Assembly: GCF_002812045.1 (NCBI RefSeq)
Contig: NZ_NPEG01000009.1
Location: 80,644-144,643, forward strand
Source of the DNA: Leptospira haakeii
GTDB taxonomy: Bacteria > Spirochaetota > Leptospiria > Leptospirales > Leptospiraceae
Length of the DNA stretch: 64,000 bases
Direction: 5' to 3'
The translations under genes and the position numbers were made by a program. The notes under the pieces were generated by a model, which was not told the origin of the DNA, did no database searches, and worked only from the letters and a program-made list of their open reading frames with translations. Below are positions 43,011 to 50,734 of the stretch, piece after piece; position 1 is the first letter of the stretch, and each line of letters starts with the position of its first letter.

Positions 43011-43060
43011 GGTTCTTTCGTAGGCAGCAATCTTCGAAAAGCCCCTCTCGGCGTAAAGCC
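42996..43060 (+). promoter_or_regulatory. Antiterminator pairing of the ilv attenuator
   Basis: GGCTTTACGCC (42996-43006) is perfectly complementary over 11 bases to GGCGTAAAGCC (43050-43060), which forms the inner stem and loop of the terminator. A ribosome stalled at the Val codons would leave the first segment free to pair, breaking the terminator; a ribosome at the TAA would cover it and let the terminator form. Confidence 0.75.
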
Positions 43061-43076
43061 GAGGGGGGCTTTTTTT
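43040..43076 (+). terminator. Attenuator terminator upstream of acetolactate synthase
   Basis: AGCCCCTCTCGGC (43040-43052) and GCCGAGGGGGGCT (43058-43070) form a 13-bp stem with one G-U pair and a GTAAA loop, followed by seven T. It ends 24 bp before the acetolactate synthase ATG, which is too close for terminating an unrelated gene on the plus strand, since none lies upstream. Confidence 0.9.
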
Positions 43077-43100
43077 ATTTCTACACAGTGTGAGGCAAAA

Positions 43101-44828
43101 ATGGAAACGATTACTGAAAAAAACAAAGCCTGGCTTAGAGAAGATAAGGTTCCCCAGAACGGAGCCGAACTGATCGTTGCTTATTTAAAAAGAAGAAGGA
43201 TCCAAAATGTATATGGGATCCCTGGCGGCGCTAATTTACCCTTATACGATGCGCTTCATAATAGTGGAATACGTCATATTCTTGCAAGACATGAACAGGG
43301 TGGAGGATTTATGGCTCAAGGAGAAGCCAGAGTCACTAAAAAGCCCGCAGTTTGTCTGGCTTCCTCCGGTCCAGGAGTTACAAATCTGATTACCGCAGTT
43401 GCGGATGCAAAGTCTGATTCTGTACCGTTAGTCGCAATTACCGGCCAAGTGCCTTTGTCTCTCATTGGAACGGATGCTTTCCAAGAGATAGATACTTACG
43501 GATTATCTTTACCTATTACTAAAAAAACTTACTTGGTCCGTTCCGTATCGGAACTTATCCGTGTTTTGCCGGAAGCATTTCAAATCGCGGAAGGCCCAAG
43601 ACCGGGCCCTGTTTGGATAGACGTTCCCAAGGATATACAGGCTTCTCCTATTTCACTTTCTATGTCCCAGATAGAATCTATTTGGAATTCTCAGGAAGAA
43701 ACAAATTCTCCTAAGATCTTTATATCTGAAGCGGATAAACTTAGATTTTATTCTATATTAGAAAATTCTAAAAAACCTGCTTTATATATAGGAGGAGGGG
43801 TTAAGGGCTCGGGTTCAGAAGAACTAATCATGAAATTGGCGGAAGCTCAGGATATTCCGGTAGTTTGTACATTGATGGGCTTAGATTCTTTTCCCCAAAC
43901 TCACGAATTGTCTTTGGGAATGCTTGGAATGCATGGCGCTCCTTATACGAATCGATTATTGTCGGAATCAGATCTTCTTCTGGCGTTTGGAGTTCGTTTT
44001 GATGATAGAGCCACCGGAAAATTGGAAACATTCTGTCCGAATGCAAAAGTGATCCATGTGGACATCGATTATAAGGAGATCGGAAAGTTAAGAAAACCCG
44101 ATTTTGGATTTTGTTCAGATCTGAAATACTTTTTGGAGAATATGGGAGAATTTCCAATTCGCAAAAGAGAAGAATGGAGAGAACAGATCCGTTCTTATAA
44201 AGAATTATATCCTTTGAATTCTATTTCTGCTCCTAGAGGTTTTTCTCCTCAGGATATTATTTTATCCGTTGCTAAATTTTTAGGGCCGAATGCAAGGATT
44301 AGCACTGATGTAGGCCAGCACCAGATGTGGGTGGCTCAATATTATCCGTTCCAGAAGAGCGGAACTTTTTTGACTTCTGGAGGACTAGGCACTATGGGAT
44401 TTGGTCTGCCGGCTGCGATCGGAGCTTCACTTGCAGATCCTAATTCTAAGATCGTTTGTTTTTCCGGGGATGGATCGATACTGATGAATATTCAGGAATT
44501 GGATACTTTGAGTGAACTACAATCGGATCTTAAAATTATAATATTCGATAATAGAAATCTGGGATTGGTTCGCCAGCAACAGAATCTATTTTATGGAAGT
44601 AGATATAATGGGAGCGCTTATCCTTCTCATTCTAAATTTTCTAAAATCGCGAATGCTTTTGGAATTTCCAGTTTAGATCTGGGAGAAGAAGGAAAAAGTC
44701 TGAATGACCTGGAAACTTTTCTGAAAGAGAAGGGGCCAGGGCTGATCGTTGTTCCGATTGATCAGGATCTTCAAGTTCTTCCAATGGTTCCTCCTGGAAA
44801 AAGTAATTTGGAGATGCTCTTAGGTTGA
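43101..44828 (+). CDS. ilvB: Acetolactate synthase large subunit
   Basis: 575 residues, a thiamine-diphosphate enzyme making 2-acetolactate (or aceto-hydroxybutyrate) for Val, Leu and Ile synthesis. N-domain: VYGIPGGANLPLYDALHN, ILARHEQGGGFMAQGEAR with the catalytic Glu, and TGQVPLSLIGTDAFQEID. The FAD-like central domain has GGGVKGSGSEEL and FGVRFDDRATGK. The ThDP-binding motif is FSGDGSILMNIQELDTLSEL, with the metal loop DNRNLGLVRQQQ. No small-subunit gene (ilvH) is in the window. Expression is likely controlled by the leader-peptide attenuator at 42915-43076. trpE and trpG follow. Confidence 0.93.
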   Translation: METITEKNKAWLREDKVPQNGAELIVAYLKRRRIQNVYGIPGGANLPLYDALHNSGIRHILARHEQGGGFMAQGEARVTKKPAVCLASSGPGVTNLITAVADAKSDSVPLVAITGQVPLSLIGTDAFQEIDTYGLSLPITKKTYLVRSVSELIRVLPEAFQIAEGPRPGPVWIDVPKDIQASPISLSMSQIESIWNSQEETNSPKIFISEADKLRFYSILENSKKPALYIGGGVKGSGSEELIMKLAEAQDIPVVCTLMGLDSFPQTHELSLGMLGMHGAPYTNRLLSESDLLLAFGVRFDDRATGKLETFCPNAKVIHVDIDYKEIGKLRKPDFGFCSDLKYFLENMGEFPIRKREEWREQIRSYKELYPLNSISAPRGFSPQDIILSVAKFLGPNARISTDVGQHQMWVAQYYPFQKSGTFLTSGGLGTMGFGLPAAIGASLADPNSKIVCFSGDGSILMNIQELDTLSELQSDLKIIIFDNRNLGLVRQQQNLFYGSRYNGSAYPSHSKFSKIANAFGISSLDLGEEGKSLNDLETFLKEKGPGLIVVPIDQDLQVLPMVPPGKSNLEMLLG

Positions 44829-44842
44829 GTAGGAATTCCTAC
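44829..44842. repeat. Intergenic palindrome GTAGGAATTCCTAC
   Basis: Perfect 14-bp palindrome directly after the acetolactate synthase stop codon. Identical to 24288-24301; a lone member of the palindrome family without the long repeat. Confidence 0.6.
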
Positions 44843-44862
44843 AGCCAATTCTTTTTGATTCA

Positions 44863-44896
44863 AGCTTCCTTGTGCGAGATTTCGTATAAGGAAGCT
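44863..44896 (+). repeat. Hairpin in the ilvB-trpE gap
   Basis: AGCTTCCTT (44863-44871) and AAGGAAGCT (44888-44896) form a perfect 9-bp stem around a 16-nt loop that can fold again (CGA-GATT-TCG). It is followed by TAAAACTC rather than a T-tract, so it looks more like a stabilising or regulatory RNA stem than a terminator. Confidence 0.45.
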
Positions 44897-44954
44897 AAAA
44901 CTCTATTTGTTTGCCCTTCTGTTTTATCCAATATTTCCTTTCTTCTCTCTAGGT

Positions 44955-44968
44955 GGCCCTCCCGGGCC
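44955..44968 (+). terminator. Possible terminator hairpin before trpE
   Basis: GGCCC-TCCC-GGGCC is a perfect 5-bp GC stem followed by TATTTATATTTATA. The U-tract is interrupted. It could end the ilvB transcript or act in the trpE leader; no Trp-rich leader peptide is visible beside it. Confidence 0.35.
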
Positions 44969-45041
44969 TATTTATATTTATATTCAATTTTTATAATTTA
45001 TACCCGAATTTTCAAAATTTGGGGGACTTAAGGAGAATATT

Positions 45042-46460
45042 ATGTCCATCGAAATACAAAATATTAGAAAAGAAGCGAATTTACTTTTCCCGAGACCAAT
45101 CCTTCGACCTTTTCCTTTAAAGGAAGACTGTGTATTGGAATTTTTCCAAAAACTAATGGAGGAAACCGAAATAGCGGTCCTATTCGAAAGTCTGGGACCT
45201 GAATCGGATAATTCCAGATACAGTTTCATTTCAGGTTTTCCAAAGAGGGTATTTAAAGCAAAGGGAGATAAATTAGAATGTGACGGGAATGAGATCGGGA
45301 AAGGAAATCCTTACCAATTATTTTCCGAAATTTTTCCTCCAAGAAAATCTTTCTTAGAATATACCGAGGCTGGTGGAGGCGGCTTGTACGGGTATCTTTC
45401 CTATGAGGCTGCAAATGATATGGAGCCGAGTCTTATGCTGAAAGAACATCCTAAATTTCCTAAGTTCTGTTTTGCTTGGATGGAAGACGGCATTCTTTTG
45501 GATAGAAGAACGGGAGAATCCAAATATTTTCATTATGGAATAGATAGATATTCCTTGTTTGAAGGAATTTATAAAAAGAAAACTCCCGATAAAGGGACAT
45601 TCCGGTCAGTAGATTTAGGTTTTTCTAAAACGAAAGAAGAACATAGATCCATGGTGGATGAAGTTTTAGAAGAGATCCGAGATGGAAATACATTCCAATG
45701 CCAAGTAGGTTTTAGAAAAACATTTTTAATTGGTGAGGGACAAACCGCTGAAGCAAAAAAGAAAGGGGATTTCGAGTTATATAAATCGGTTCGAAAAATA
45801 AATCCTTCTCCATTTATGTTCTTCATGAGTTTTCCCGGGGAAGTTCATCTAGGCGCAAGTCCCGAACTTCTATTTAGATTAAAAGACGGGCTTGCCGAAA
45901 GTTTTCCTTTGGCAGGAACCATCCGAAGGGGAGCAAACGAAGAAGAAGATCAAAAATTTGCACTTCAACTTCTCTCGGACCCGAAAGAGATTGCAGAGCA
46001 TAATATGCTTGTGGATCTACATCGAAACGATCTCGGTAGAGTTTCCAAATTCGGAACTGTAAAGGTGAGAGATTCTTTCGCTCTCAAAAGATTCAGCCAT
46101 GTACAACATCTATCTACTGAGGTTTCGGGCATCCTTCGAGCAGGCCAGGATATGTTTTCGGGTTTAGCTTCTTCTTTTCCTACAGGGACGTTAAGCGGTG
46201 CTCCTAAAATAGAATCCATGAAGATCATTCATAGAATAGAGAATGATCCGCGAGGGCCTTATGGAGGAGCTGTAGGCAAATTCGGTTTTGATGGAAATTG
46301 TTCCTTCTGTATTCCGATCAGAAGTTATTTCAGAAAAGAAGAAGAGGCAGTGATTCGAGCCTCCGGAGGGATTGTTATGGATTCAGATCCGGATGCAGAA
46401 TACCAAGAAATCGGCCATAAATTAGGGGCGATTTTGAAAGCTATGGAGGCAGCTCAATGA
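45042..46460 (+). CDS. trpE: Anthranilate synthase component I
   Basis: 472 residues. Chorismate-binding domain features: FQCQVGFRKTF, INPSPFMFFMSFPGEVHLGASPELLFRL, the PLAGTIRRG motif, in which Ala (not Lys) marks TrpE over PabB, then LSDPKEIAEHNMLVDLHRNDLGRVS, VQHLSTEVSGIL and SFPTGTLSGAPKIESMKII. N-terminal Ser/feedback region: FESLGPESDNSRYSFIS. It makes anthranilate from chorismate with ammonia from the partner TrpG. TTAAGGAGAATATT precedes the ATG. It overlaps trpG by 4 bp. Other trp genes are not in the window. Confidence 0.9.
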   Translation: MSIEIQNIRKEANLLFPRPILRPFPLKEDCVLEFFQKLMEETEIAVLFESLGPESDNSRYSFISGFPKRVFKAKGDKLECDGNEIGKGNPYQLFSEIFPPRKSFLEYTEAGGGGLYGYLSYEAANDMEPSLMLKEHPKFPKFCFAWMEDGILLDRRTGESKYFHYGIDRYSLFEGIYKKKTPDKGTFRSVDLGFSKTKEEHRSMVDEVLEEIRDGNTFQCQVGFRKTFLIGEGQTAEAKKKGDFELYKSVRKINPSPFMFFMSFPGEVHLGASPELLFRLKDGLAESFPLAGTIRRGANEEEDQKFALQLLSDPKEIAEHNMLVDLHRNDLGRVSKFGTVKVRDSFALKRFSHVQHLSTEVSGILRAGQDMFSGLASSFPTGTLSGAPKIESMKIIHRIENDPRGPYGGAVGKFGFDGNCSFCIPIRSYFRKEEEAVIRASGGIVMDSDPDAEYQEIGHKLGAILKAMEAAQ

Positions 46461-47047
46461 AAGTATTATTAGTAGATCATCACGATTCTTTTTCTTATAA
46501 TCTATTCCAACTTGTTGGAGAAATACTGGAAGAAGAGTTTCCTTATAGATTTAGATTAGATGTGATCCGTCAAAATGAAACGGATGTTTCCAAGATCCTA
46601 AAGGAGAGATACGATAGAATTTTACTTTCTCCTGGGCCTGGAACTCCGGAGGATCCTGAATATTTTGGCTGTTCTATGGAAATTCTAAAACAATTAGGAG
46701 GAGAGATCCCGATATTAGGGGTTTGTCTTGGAATGCAAGGGATAGCTCATTTTGCGGGAGCAAATATTATAAAAGCAGAATATCCCATGCACGGAAAAAT
46801 TTCCGAAATCAAAACGGATGAAAAGGGAGTTTTCCAAGATCTTCCCCCCAATCTAAAGGTGATGAGGTATCATTCTTTAATGGTAGATGAAAATTCTCTC
46901 GGAAAAGAATGGGAAAGAACTGCTTATGCTGGTTCAGAACTTATGGGGATCCGTAATCGAGAGAAAAAAATGGAAGGCGTCCAATTCCATCCTGAGTCTT
47001 TTGCGACTGAAGGAGGAAGAAAAATGCTTTCTAACTTTCTAATATAG
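46457..47047 (+). CDS. trpG: Anthranilate synthase component II (glutamine amidotransferase)
   Basis: 196 residues, a class I glutamine amidotransferase. The catalytic Cys is in ILGVCLGMQGIAHF (~93), and the His-Glu pair is in GVQFHPESFATEGG. LLVDHHDSFSYNLFQLVGE at the N-terminus and LSPGPGTPEDP are the standard TrpG/PabA blocks. It supplies ammonia to TrpE; it may also serve PabB, as many bacteria share this subunit. Its start overlaps the trpE stop, so it is cotranslated. It ends one base from the stop of the hybrid kinase on the opposite strand. Confidence 0.92.
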   Translation: MKVLLVDHHDSFSYNLFQLVGEILEEEFPYRFRLDVIRQNETDVSKILKERYDRILLSPGPGTPEDPEYFGCSMEILKQLGGEIPILGVCLGMQGIAHFAGANIIKAEYPMHGKISEIKTDEKGVFQDLPPNLKVMRYHSLMVDENSLGKEWERTAYAGSELMGIRNREKKMEGVQFHPESFATEGGRKMLSNFLI

Positions 47048-47048
47048 C

Positions 47049-48752
47049 TTACGATGCTAGGGAGGAGGGAAGAAATTTTAAAAATTCCTGGATCCTTTCT
47101 CCCAAATCTTCTATCCGGAAAGGTTTTCCTAGATAATCATCCATTCCAGCTTCTGCGCAAGCTTTCCTGTCTTCGGCACTGTCGTGAGCGGTGACGGCTA
47201 TGATCCAAGGAACCTTTCTGGTGCTCGGTTTTTTCTTTAAGATCCTTGCTACTTCGAGTCCGCTTAACTCGGGCATTTGTATATCTAAAAGAAGAAGGTC
47301 CACATCGTTCTCCTCCCAATATACCAAGGCCTCTATCCCGTTGGAAACGACCGAGCCGTTTAATCCTAATTTTTCCAACATCTTTTGGATCAATCTTTGG
47401 TTAACAAGATTATCTTCTGCTATTAGGATTTTTAGATCTTTATGATCAGAGAAATCGAATTTGATTCGATTTTTAGATTCAGCGATTTTAATTTTTTCGA
47501 CGAGATTTGCTTTCGGAAGAGTTAGTTCTAAAGTAAATTTAGAACCTTTCCCCACTTCACTTTCTACAGAAATATTCCAATCCAATGCCTCACAGACACG
47601 TTTGCAGATAGAGAGTCCTAAACCAGTTCCACCATATTTTCTAGAAATGGAAATATCAGTTTGAGAGAACGCTTCGAATAAGGTCGGGATACGATCTGCT
47701 TCTATGCCTATACCTGTATCTTTTACACTCAAAGAAAGAGTAATGTCTGTTTCACTTTCTTTTTCTATGTCCAACTCTACGGTGACCCCGCCTTTTTCCG
47801 TGAACTTAAGCGCATTAGAAACTAAATTAGAAAGAATTTGTCTAACGCGGATAGAATCAGATTTAACGTCTATATTCTCTCTCGCAGGAGGAAGAATTGT
47901 TTTAAACGCTAATCCTTTCTTGAATGCTTTGTCGGAAGCTTCTTCTGCATATCTTTCCAAAAGAGAAATTAAATCGAATTCTTTAAAGCTGAAATGTAAT
48001 GAGCCTGATTCAGCCTTACTAAAATCGATTACATCATTGATCAATCGGATTAGATGTTCTGAACTTTCAGTCAACGAATCCAGATATTCTTTTTGAAGTT
48101 CAGAATTACTAGTTTGATTTAGTAGGTCCACCATTCCTAGAATACCATGTACCGGAGTTCTAAGTTCATGGTTCATATTGATAAAGAATTGTTCTTTAGC
48201 TTTTTGTAATTCTAATGCTACAGATTGTAGCTGGATCAGTGCCTGAGATTTAGCATCTAACTCCATAAAGGAAACAACTGAATTTGCCAATGCTTCTAAA
48301 GCTTGGATCTCGGCGCTTGATAACTTTTTAGGTTTTGTGTCTATAACACATAATGTTCCTAAAACATAACCATCTGGAGTTCTTAATGGAGCTCCTGCAT
48401 AAAATCTAATATTTGGATCAGCTAAAACAAGGGGGTTTTGCTGGAATCTTGGATCTATTGAGGCATCTTCTACAATTATGGTTTTATTCTCGTAAACCGC
48501 AAATTGACAAAAAGAAATTTGTCTAGGCGTTTCAGGGGCAGCTAAACCCATTCTTGCTTTGAACCATTGCCTCTCTGAATCAATAAGGGAAACTAATGCG
48601 ATTGGCGTCCCACAAATTAGGGAGGCAGCCTTTATGATCCCGTCGAATTTTTCCTCGGGAGGAGTATCTAGAATTCTATAACGTTTTAATGCTTGTACCC
48701 TTTCTTCTTCGTTTTCTGGTAGGGGAGCGACGCTATAAGGAAGGTTTTCCAT
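47049..48752 (-). CDS. GAF-domain hybrid histidine kinase with receiver
   Basis: 567 residues. A GAF domain (~27-165: RYRILDTPPEEKFDGIIKAA, ALVSLIDSERQWFKARMGL, ISFCQFAVYENKTIIVEDA) is followed by a HisKA domain with His195 in INMNHELRTPVHGILG, an ATPase domain (SNALKFTEKGGVTVEL, DTGIGIEADRIPTLFEAFSQTD, KYGGTGLGLSICKRVC) and a C-terminal receiver (LIAEDNLVNQRLIQKML, LLLLDIQMPELSG, GMDDYLGKPF). No membrane segments. It is a cytosolic phosphorelay kinase whose partner is not adjacent. The GAF type is common in Leptospira and cyanobacteria. Confidence 0.92.
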   Translation of the reverse strand: MENLPYSVAPLPENEEERVQALKRYRILDTPPEEKFDGIIKAASLICGTPIALVSLIDSERQWFKARMGLAAPETPRQISFCQFAVYENKTIIVEDASIDPRFQQNPLVLADPNIRFYAGAPLRTPDGYVLGTLCVIDTKPKKLSSAEIQALEALANSVVSFMELDAKSQALIQLQSVALELQKAKEQFFINMNHELRTPVHGILGMVDLLNQTSNSELQKEYLDSLTESSEHLIRLINDVIDFSKAESGSLHFSFKEFDLISLLERYAEEASDKAFKKGLAFKTILPPARENIDVKSDSIRVRQILSNLVSNALKFTEKGGVTVELDIEKESETDITLSLSVKDTGIGIEADRIPTLFEAFSQTDISISRKYGGTGLGLSICKRVCEALDWNISVESEVGKGSKFTLELTLPKANLVEKIKIAESKNRIKFDFSDHKDLKILIAEDNLVNQRLIQKMLEKLGLNGSVVSNGIEALVYWEENDVDLLLLDIQMPELSGLEVARILKKKPSTRKVPWIIAVTAHDSAEDRKACAEAGMDDYLGKPFRIEDLGERIQEFLKFLPSSLAS

Positions 48753-48854
48753 AATGAAATGTGATATTATTTAAGACTAAAAAATAATGCGGCATATTCT
48801 CCTTTTTGAAAGCAAAAACACAAGGATTTAACTTATCGGAGATTATTTTAAGGA

Positions 48855-49325
48855 TCAATCATGGATAACCTGAAAATTACGAATTCCTAAGGTTTTGCCT
48901 TGAGAAAGGATCTCTTGCAGTTTTCGGATGTCCTTTCGTGTATTTTCGAACACCTTGGAGAATATCCAGAATCGAAAAACTTTAGAAAACCCGGATAATT
49001 CCATCTGGCTTGTAAAAAGGATCTTAGTATCCGTATCGGAACCTTTCGGGTCCGGGTAAAAGGAGAAAGTCTCAGTCTGATCCGAAAATTTGCTCTTAAT
49101 CCGTATCACCAATCTACTCGGGTACTTAGATTCTAAAATTTGGTATTCGAACTTCCATGCGAAAAACCAAAATTTTGTTTTCACTTGAAAACTAGTAGTA
49201 CTTTCATTTTTTTTAAAGGAGAGAATATTCCCTGACCAGTCAGGCAAACGTTCGAAATTAGAAACGTAATCGAACGCTCTGCTTAAAGAAATCGGCACAG
49301 TAAAAGCAATAGTAGTCGTCGCCAT
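48855..49325 (-). CDS. SRPBCC (START-like) domain protein
   Basis: 156 residues. The beginning TIAFTVPISLSRAFDYVSNFERLPDWSGNI is the usual first strand-helix of the polyketide cyclase/SRPBCC family, with SFQVKTKFWFFAWKFEYQILESKYPSRLVIRIKSK and TKILFTSQMELSG as later strands. These proteins bind hydrophobic ligands in a central cavity. Start at the ATG at 49325. It is divergent from the pirin gene, sharing a 75-bp gap. Role unknown. Confidence 0.8.
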   Translation of the reverse strand: MATTTIAFTVPISLSRAFDYVSNFERLPDWSGNILSFKKNESTTSFQVKTKFWFFAWKFEYQILESKYPSRLVIRIKSKFSDQTETFSFYPDPKGSDTDTKILFTSQMELSGFSKVFRFWIFSKVFENTRKDIRKLQEILSQGKTLGIRNFQVIHD

Positions 49326-49400
49326 GGAAACTTCTCTCTTTCTTTAAAAAGAATTCCCTTAGGATCCTTTTTTGAGTCCAATGTATTATAGAGAGGAAAT

Positions 49401-50267
49401 ATGGGTTTTAGACGAATAACCGGAACAAGAATCGCCGAAAAAACTATGGAAGGTGGAGGATTTCCAGTCCGAAGACCATTCCCAGTTCCGCAATTTTCTT
49501 ATTGGGACCCGTTTTTACTTTTGGATGAAATGGGACCTGTTACTTACGAACCAGGAAAAGCAATAGGTGCTCCTGATCATCCTCATAGAGGTTTTGAGAC
49601 CGTTACGTATCTTTTATCCGGAGAAATGGAACATAGGGATTCTTGGGGACACGCAGGAAAATTAAAAGAAGGTGGGATCCAATGGATGACTGCAGGTGCA
49701 GGGCTTGTCCATTCAGAACTACCTTCCGCTGATTTTCAGTCCAGAGGTGGAAGGATGCATGGGTTCCAGATCTGGGTTAATCTCCCAAGGGATAAAAAAC
49801 TTATTTCCCCGAATTATCAAGAGATGGATTCATCCGAGCTGCCAGTGGCAGAAAAAGACGGAGTTTGGGCCAAGGTAATTGCGGGAGACCTTTGGGGAAC
49901 CAATGCGATCATCCAAACACAGACCCCGATCGTATTCTTTCATTTGAAACTTTCTCCAGGCTCTTATGCAGAAGTGCCAGTGCCAAAAGATTATAATATT
50001 TTAGCTTACCCATTTGTGGGTGCAGGTACTGTAATCGATACAGATGCTGAGCATGATCTAGTAGAAGGAGAGACAGTATTTTACCAAGGCGGAGAAGGTA
50101 GTATAGGCCTTCGCGCTCCCGAAAATTTTGCCTGGGAAGTTTTGATCCTAGGAGGTCAACCTTTGAACGAGCCTGTGGCACGTTATGGCCCTTTTGTGAT
50201 GAGTACCCCTCAAGAAATACAACAGGCTTTTGAGGATTATTCCGCAGGAAAAATGGGAACAATATAA
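49401..50267 (+). CDS. Pirin family protein
   Basis: 288 residues, bicupin. The metal site is in PDHPHRGFETVTYLLSGEMEHRDSWGH (two His plus a later His and Glu), with WMTAGAGLVHSELP completing the pirin N-terminal cupin motif. The C-terminal cupin includes GAGTVIDTDAEHDLVEGETVFYQGGEGSIGLRAPENFAWEVLILGGQPLNEPVARYGPFVMSTPQEI. Pirins are iron proteins; some oxidise quercetin and others bind enzymes or regulators. AGAGAGGAAAT precedes the ATG. The next gene (OmpA-like) begins 8 bp downstream. Confidence 0.93.
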   Translation: MGFRRITGTRIAEKTMEGGGFPVRRPFPVPQFSYWDPFLLLDEMGPVTYEPGKAIGAPDHPHRGFETVTYLLSGEMEHRDSWGHAGKLKEGGIQWMTAGAGLVHSELPSADFQSRGGRMHGFQIWVNLPRDKKLISPNYQEMDSSELPVAEKDGVWAKVIAGDLWGTNAIIQTQTPIVFFHLKLSPGSYAEVPVPKDYNILAYPFVGAGTVIDTDAEHDLVEGETVFYQGGEGSIGLRAPENFAWEVLILGGQPLNEPVARYGPFVMSTPQEIQQAFEDYSAGKMGTI

Positions 50268-50275
50268 CCAACTAA

Positions 50276-50734
50276 ATGGGGCCGTTCTTTATCCTGATTT
50301 GCCTATTGGGAGGAGCGGCTCTCTACTTTCTAATTCCTCGTAAAAAATCTAGAAAGGAAATTATAAAGCAAGCTCAGATACGAACTCTCGAGCCGAAGAT
50401 TAAGGAGATTTCCTTTTTCTTCTCCGCAGGTGGAAGTGAGATTATTTCCCCATCCGGTGCAAGCTTGTTGGAACTTCTACAAACCTGGAAGGATCTGGAA
50501 AATCCGATTACTATCCAGGGTTGGACTGACGATTACGGAACCCCAGCCGGAAATCGAAAATTATCCAAAGATAGAGCTATGGAAGTGAAACGATTTTTGG
50601 AAAATTCAGGAATCGGAAAAAATCGTATTTTAGTTTCTTTTCACGGTACGGACCCTCAGAGTATAGGAAACAAGAACAAGGATCTTTTTAGGAGAGTGGA
50701 TTGTACTCTGGTTCCTCAAAAAAAGTCGCAGTGA
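50276..50734 (+). CDS. Inner-membrane anchored OmpA-like domain protein
   Basis: 152 residues. A membrane segment at the very start (PFFILICLLGGAALYFLIP) is followed by a basic stretch (RKKSRKEI). Residues ~40-150 are an OmpA-like peptidoglycan-binding domain: IQGWTDDYGTPAGNRKLSKDRAMEVKRFLENSGIGKNRILVSFHGTD...RRVDCTLVP. The anchored form suggests it links the inner membrane to peptidoglycan, although MotB-like extra features are absent. It overlaps the next gene by 34 bp and follows pirin by 8 bp. Confidence 0.8.
   Translation: MGPFFILICLLGGAALYFLIPRKKSRKEIIKQAQIRTLEPKIKEISFFFSAGGSEIISPSGASLLELLQTWKDLENPITIQGWTDDYGTPAGNRKLSKDRAMEVKRFLENSGIGKNRILVSFHGTDPQSIGNKNKDLFRRVDCTLVPQKKSQ

Noticed and set aside
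44843..45041. Trp leader-peptide attenuator for trpE
   Set aside because: Only one TGG is present in the gap and no short frame with tandem Trp codons is seen.
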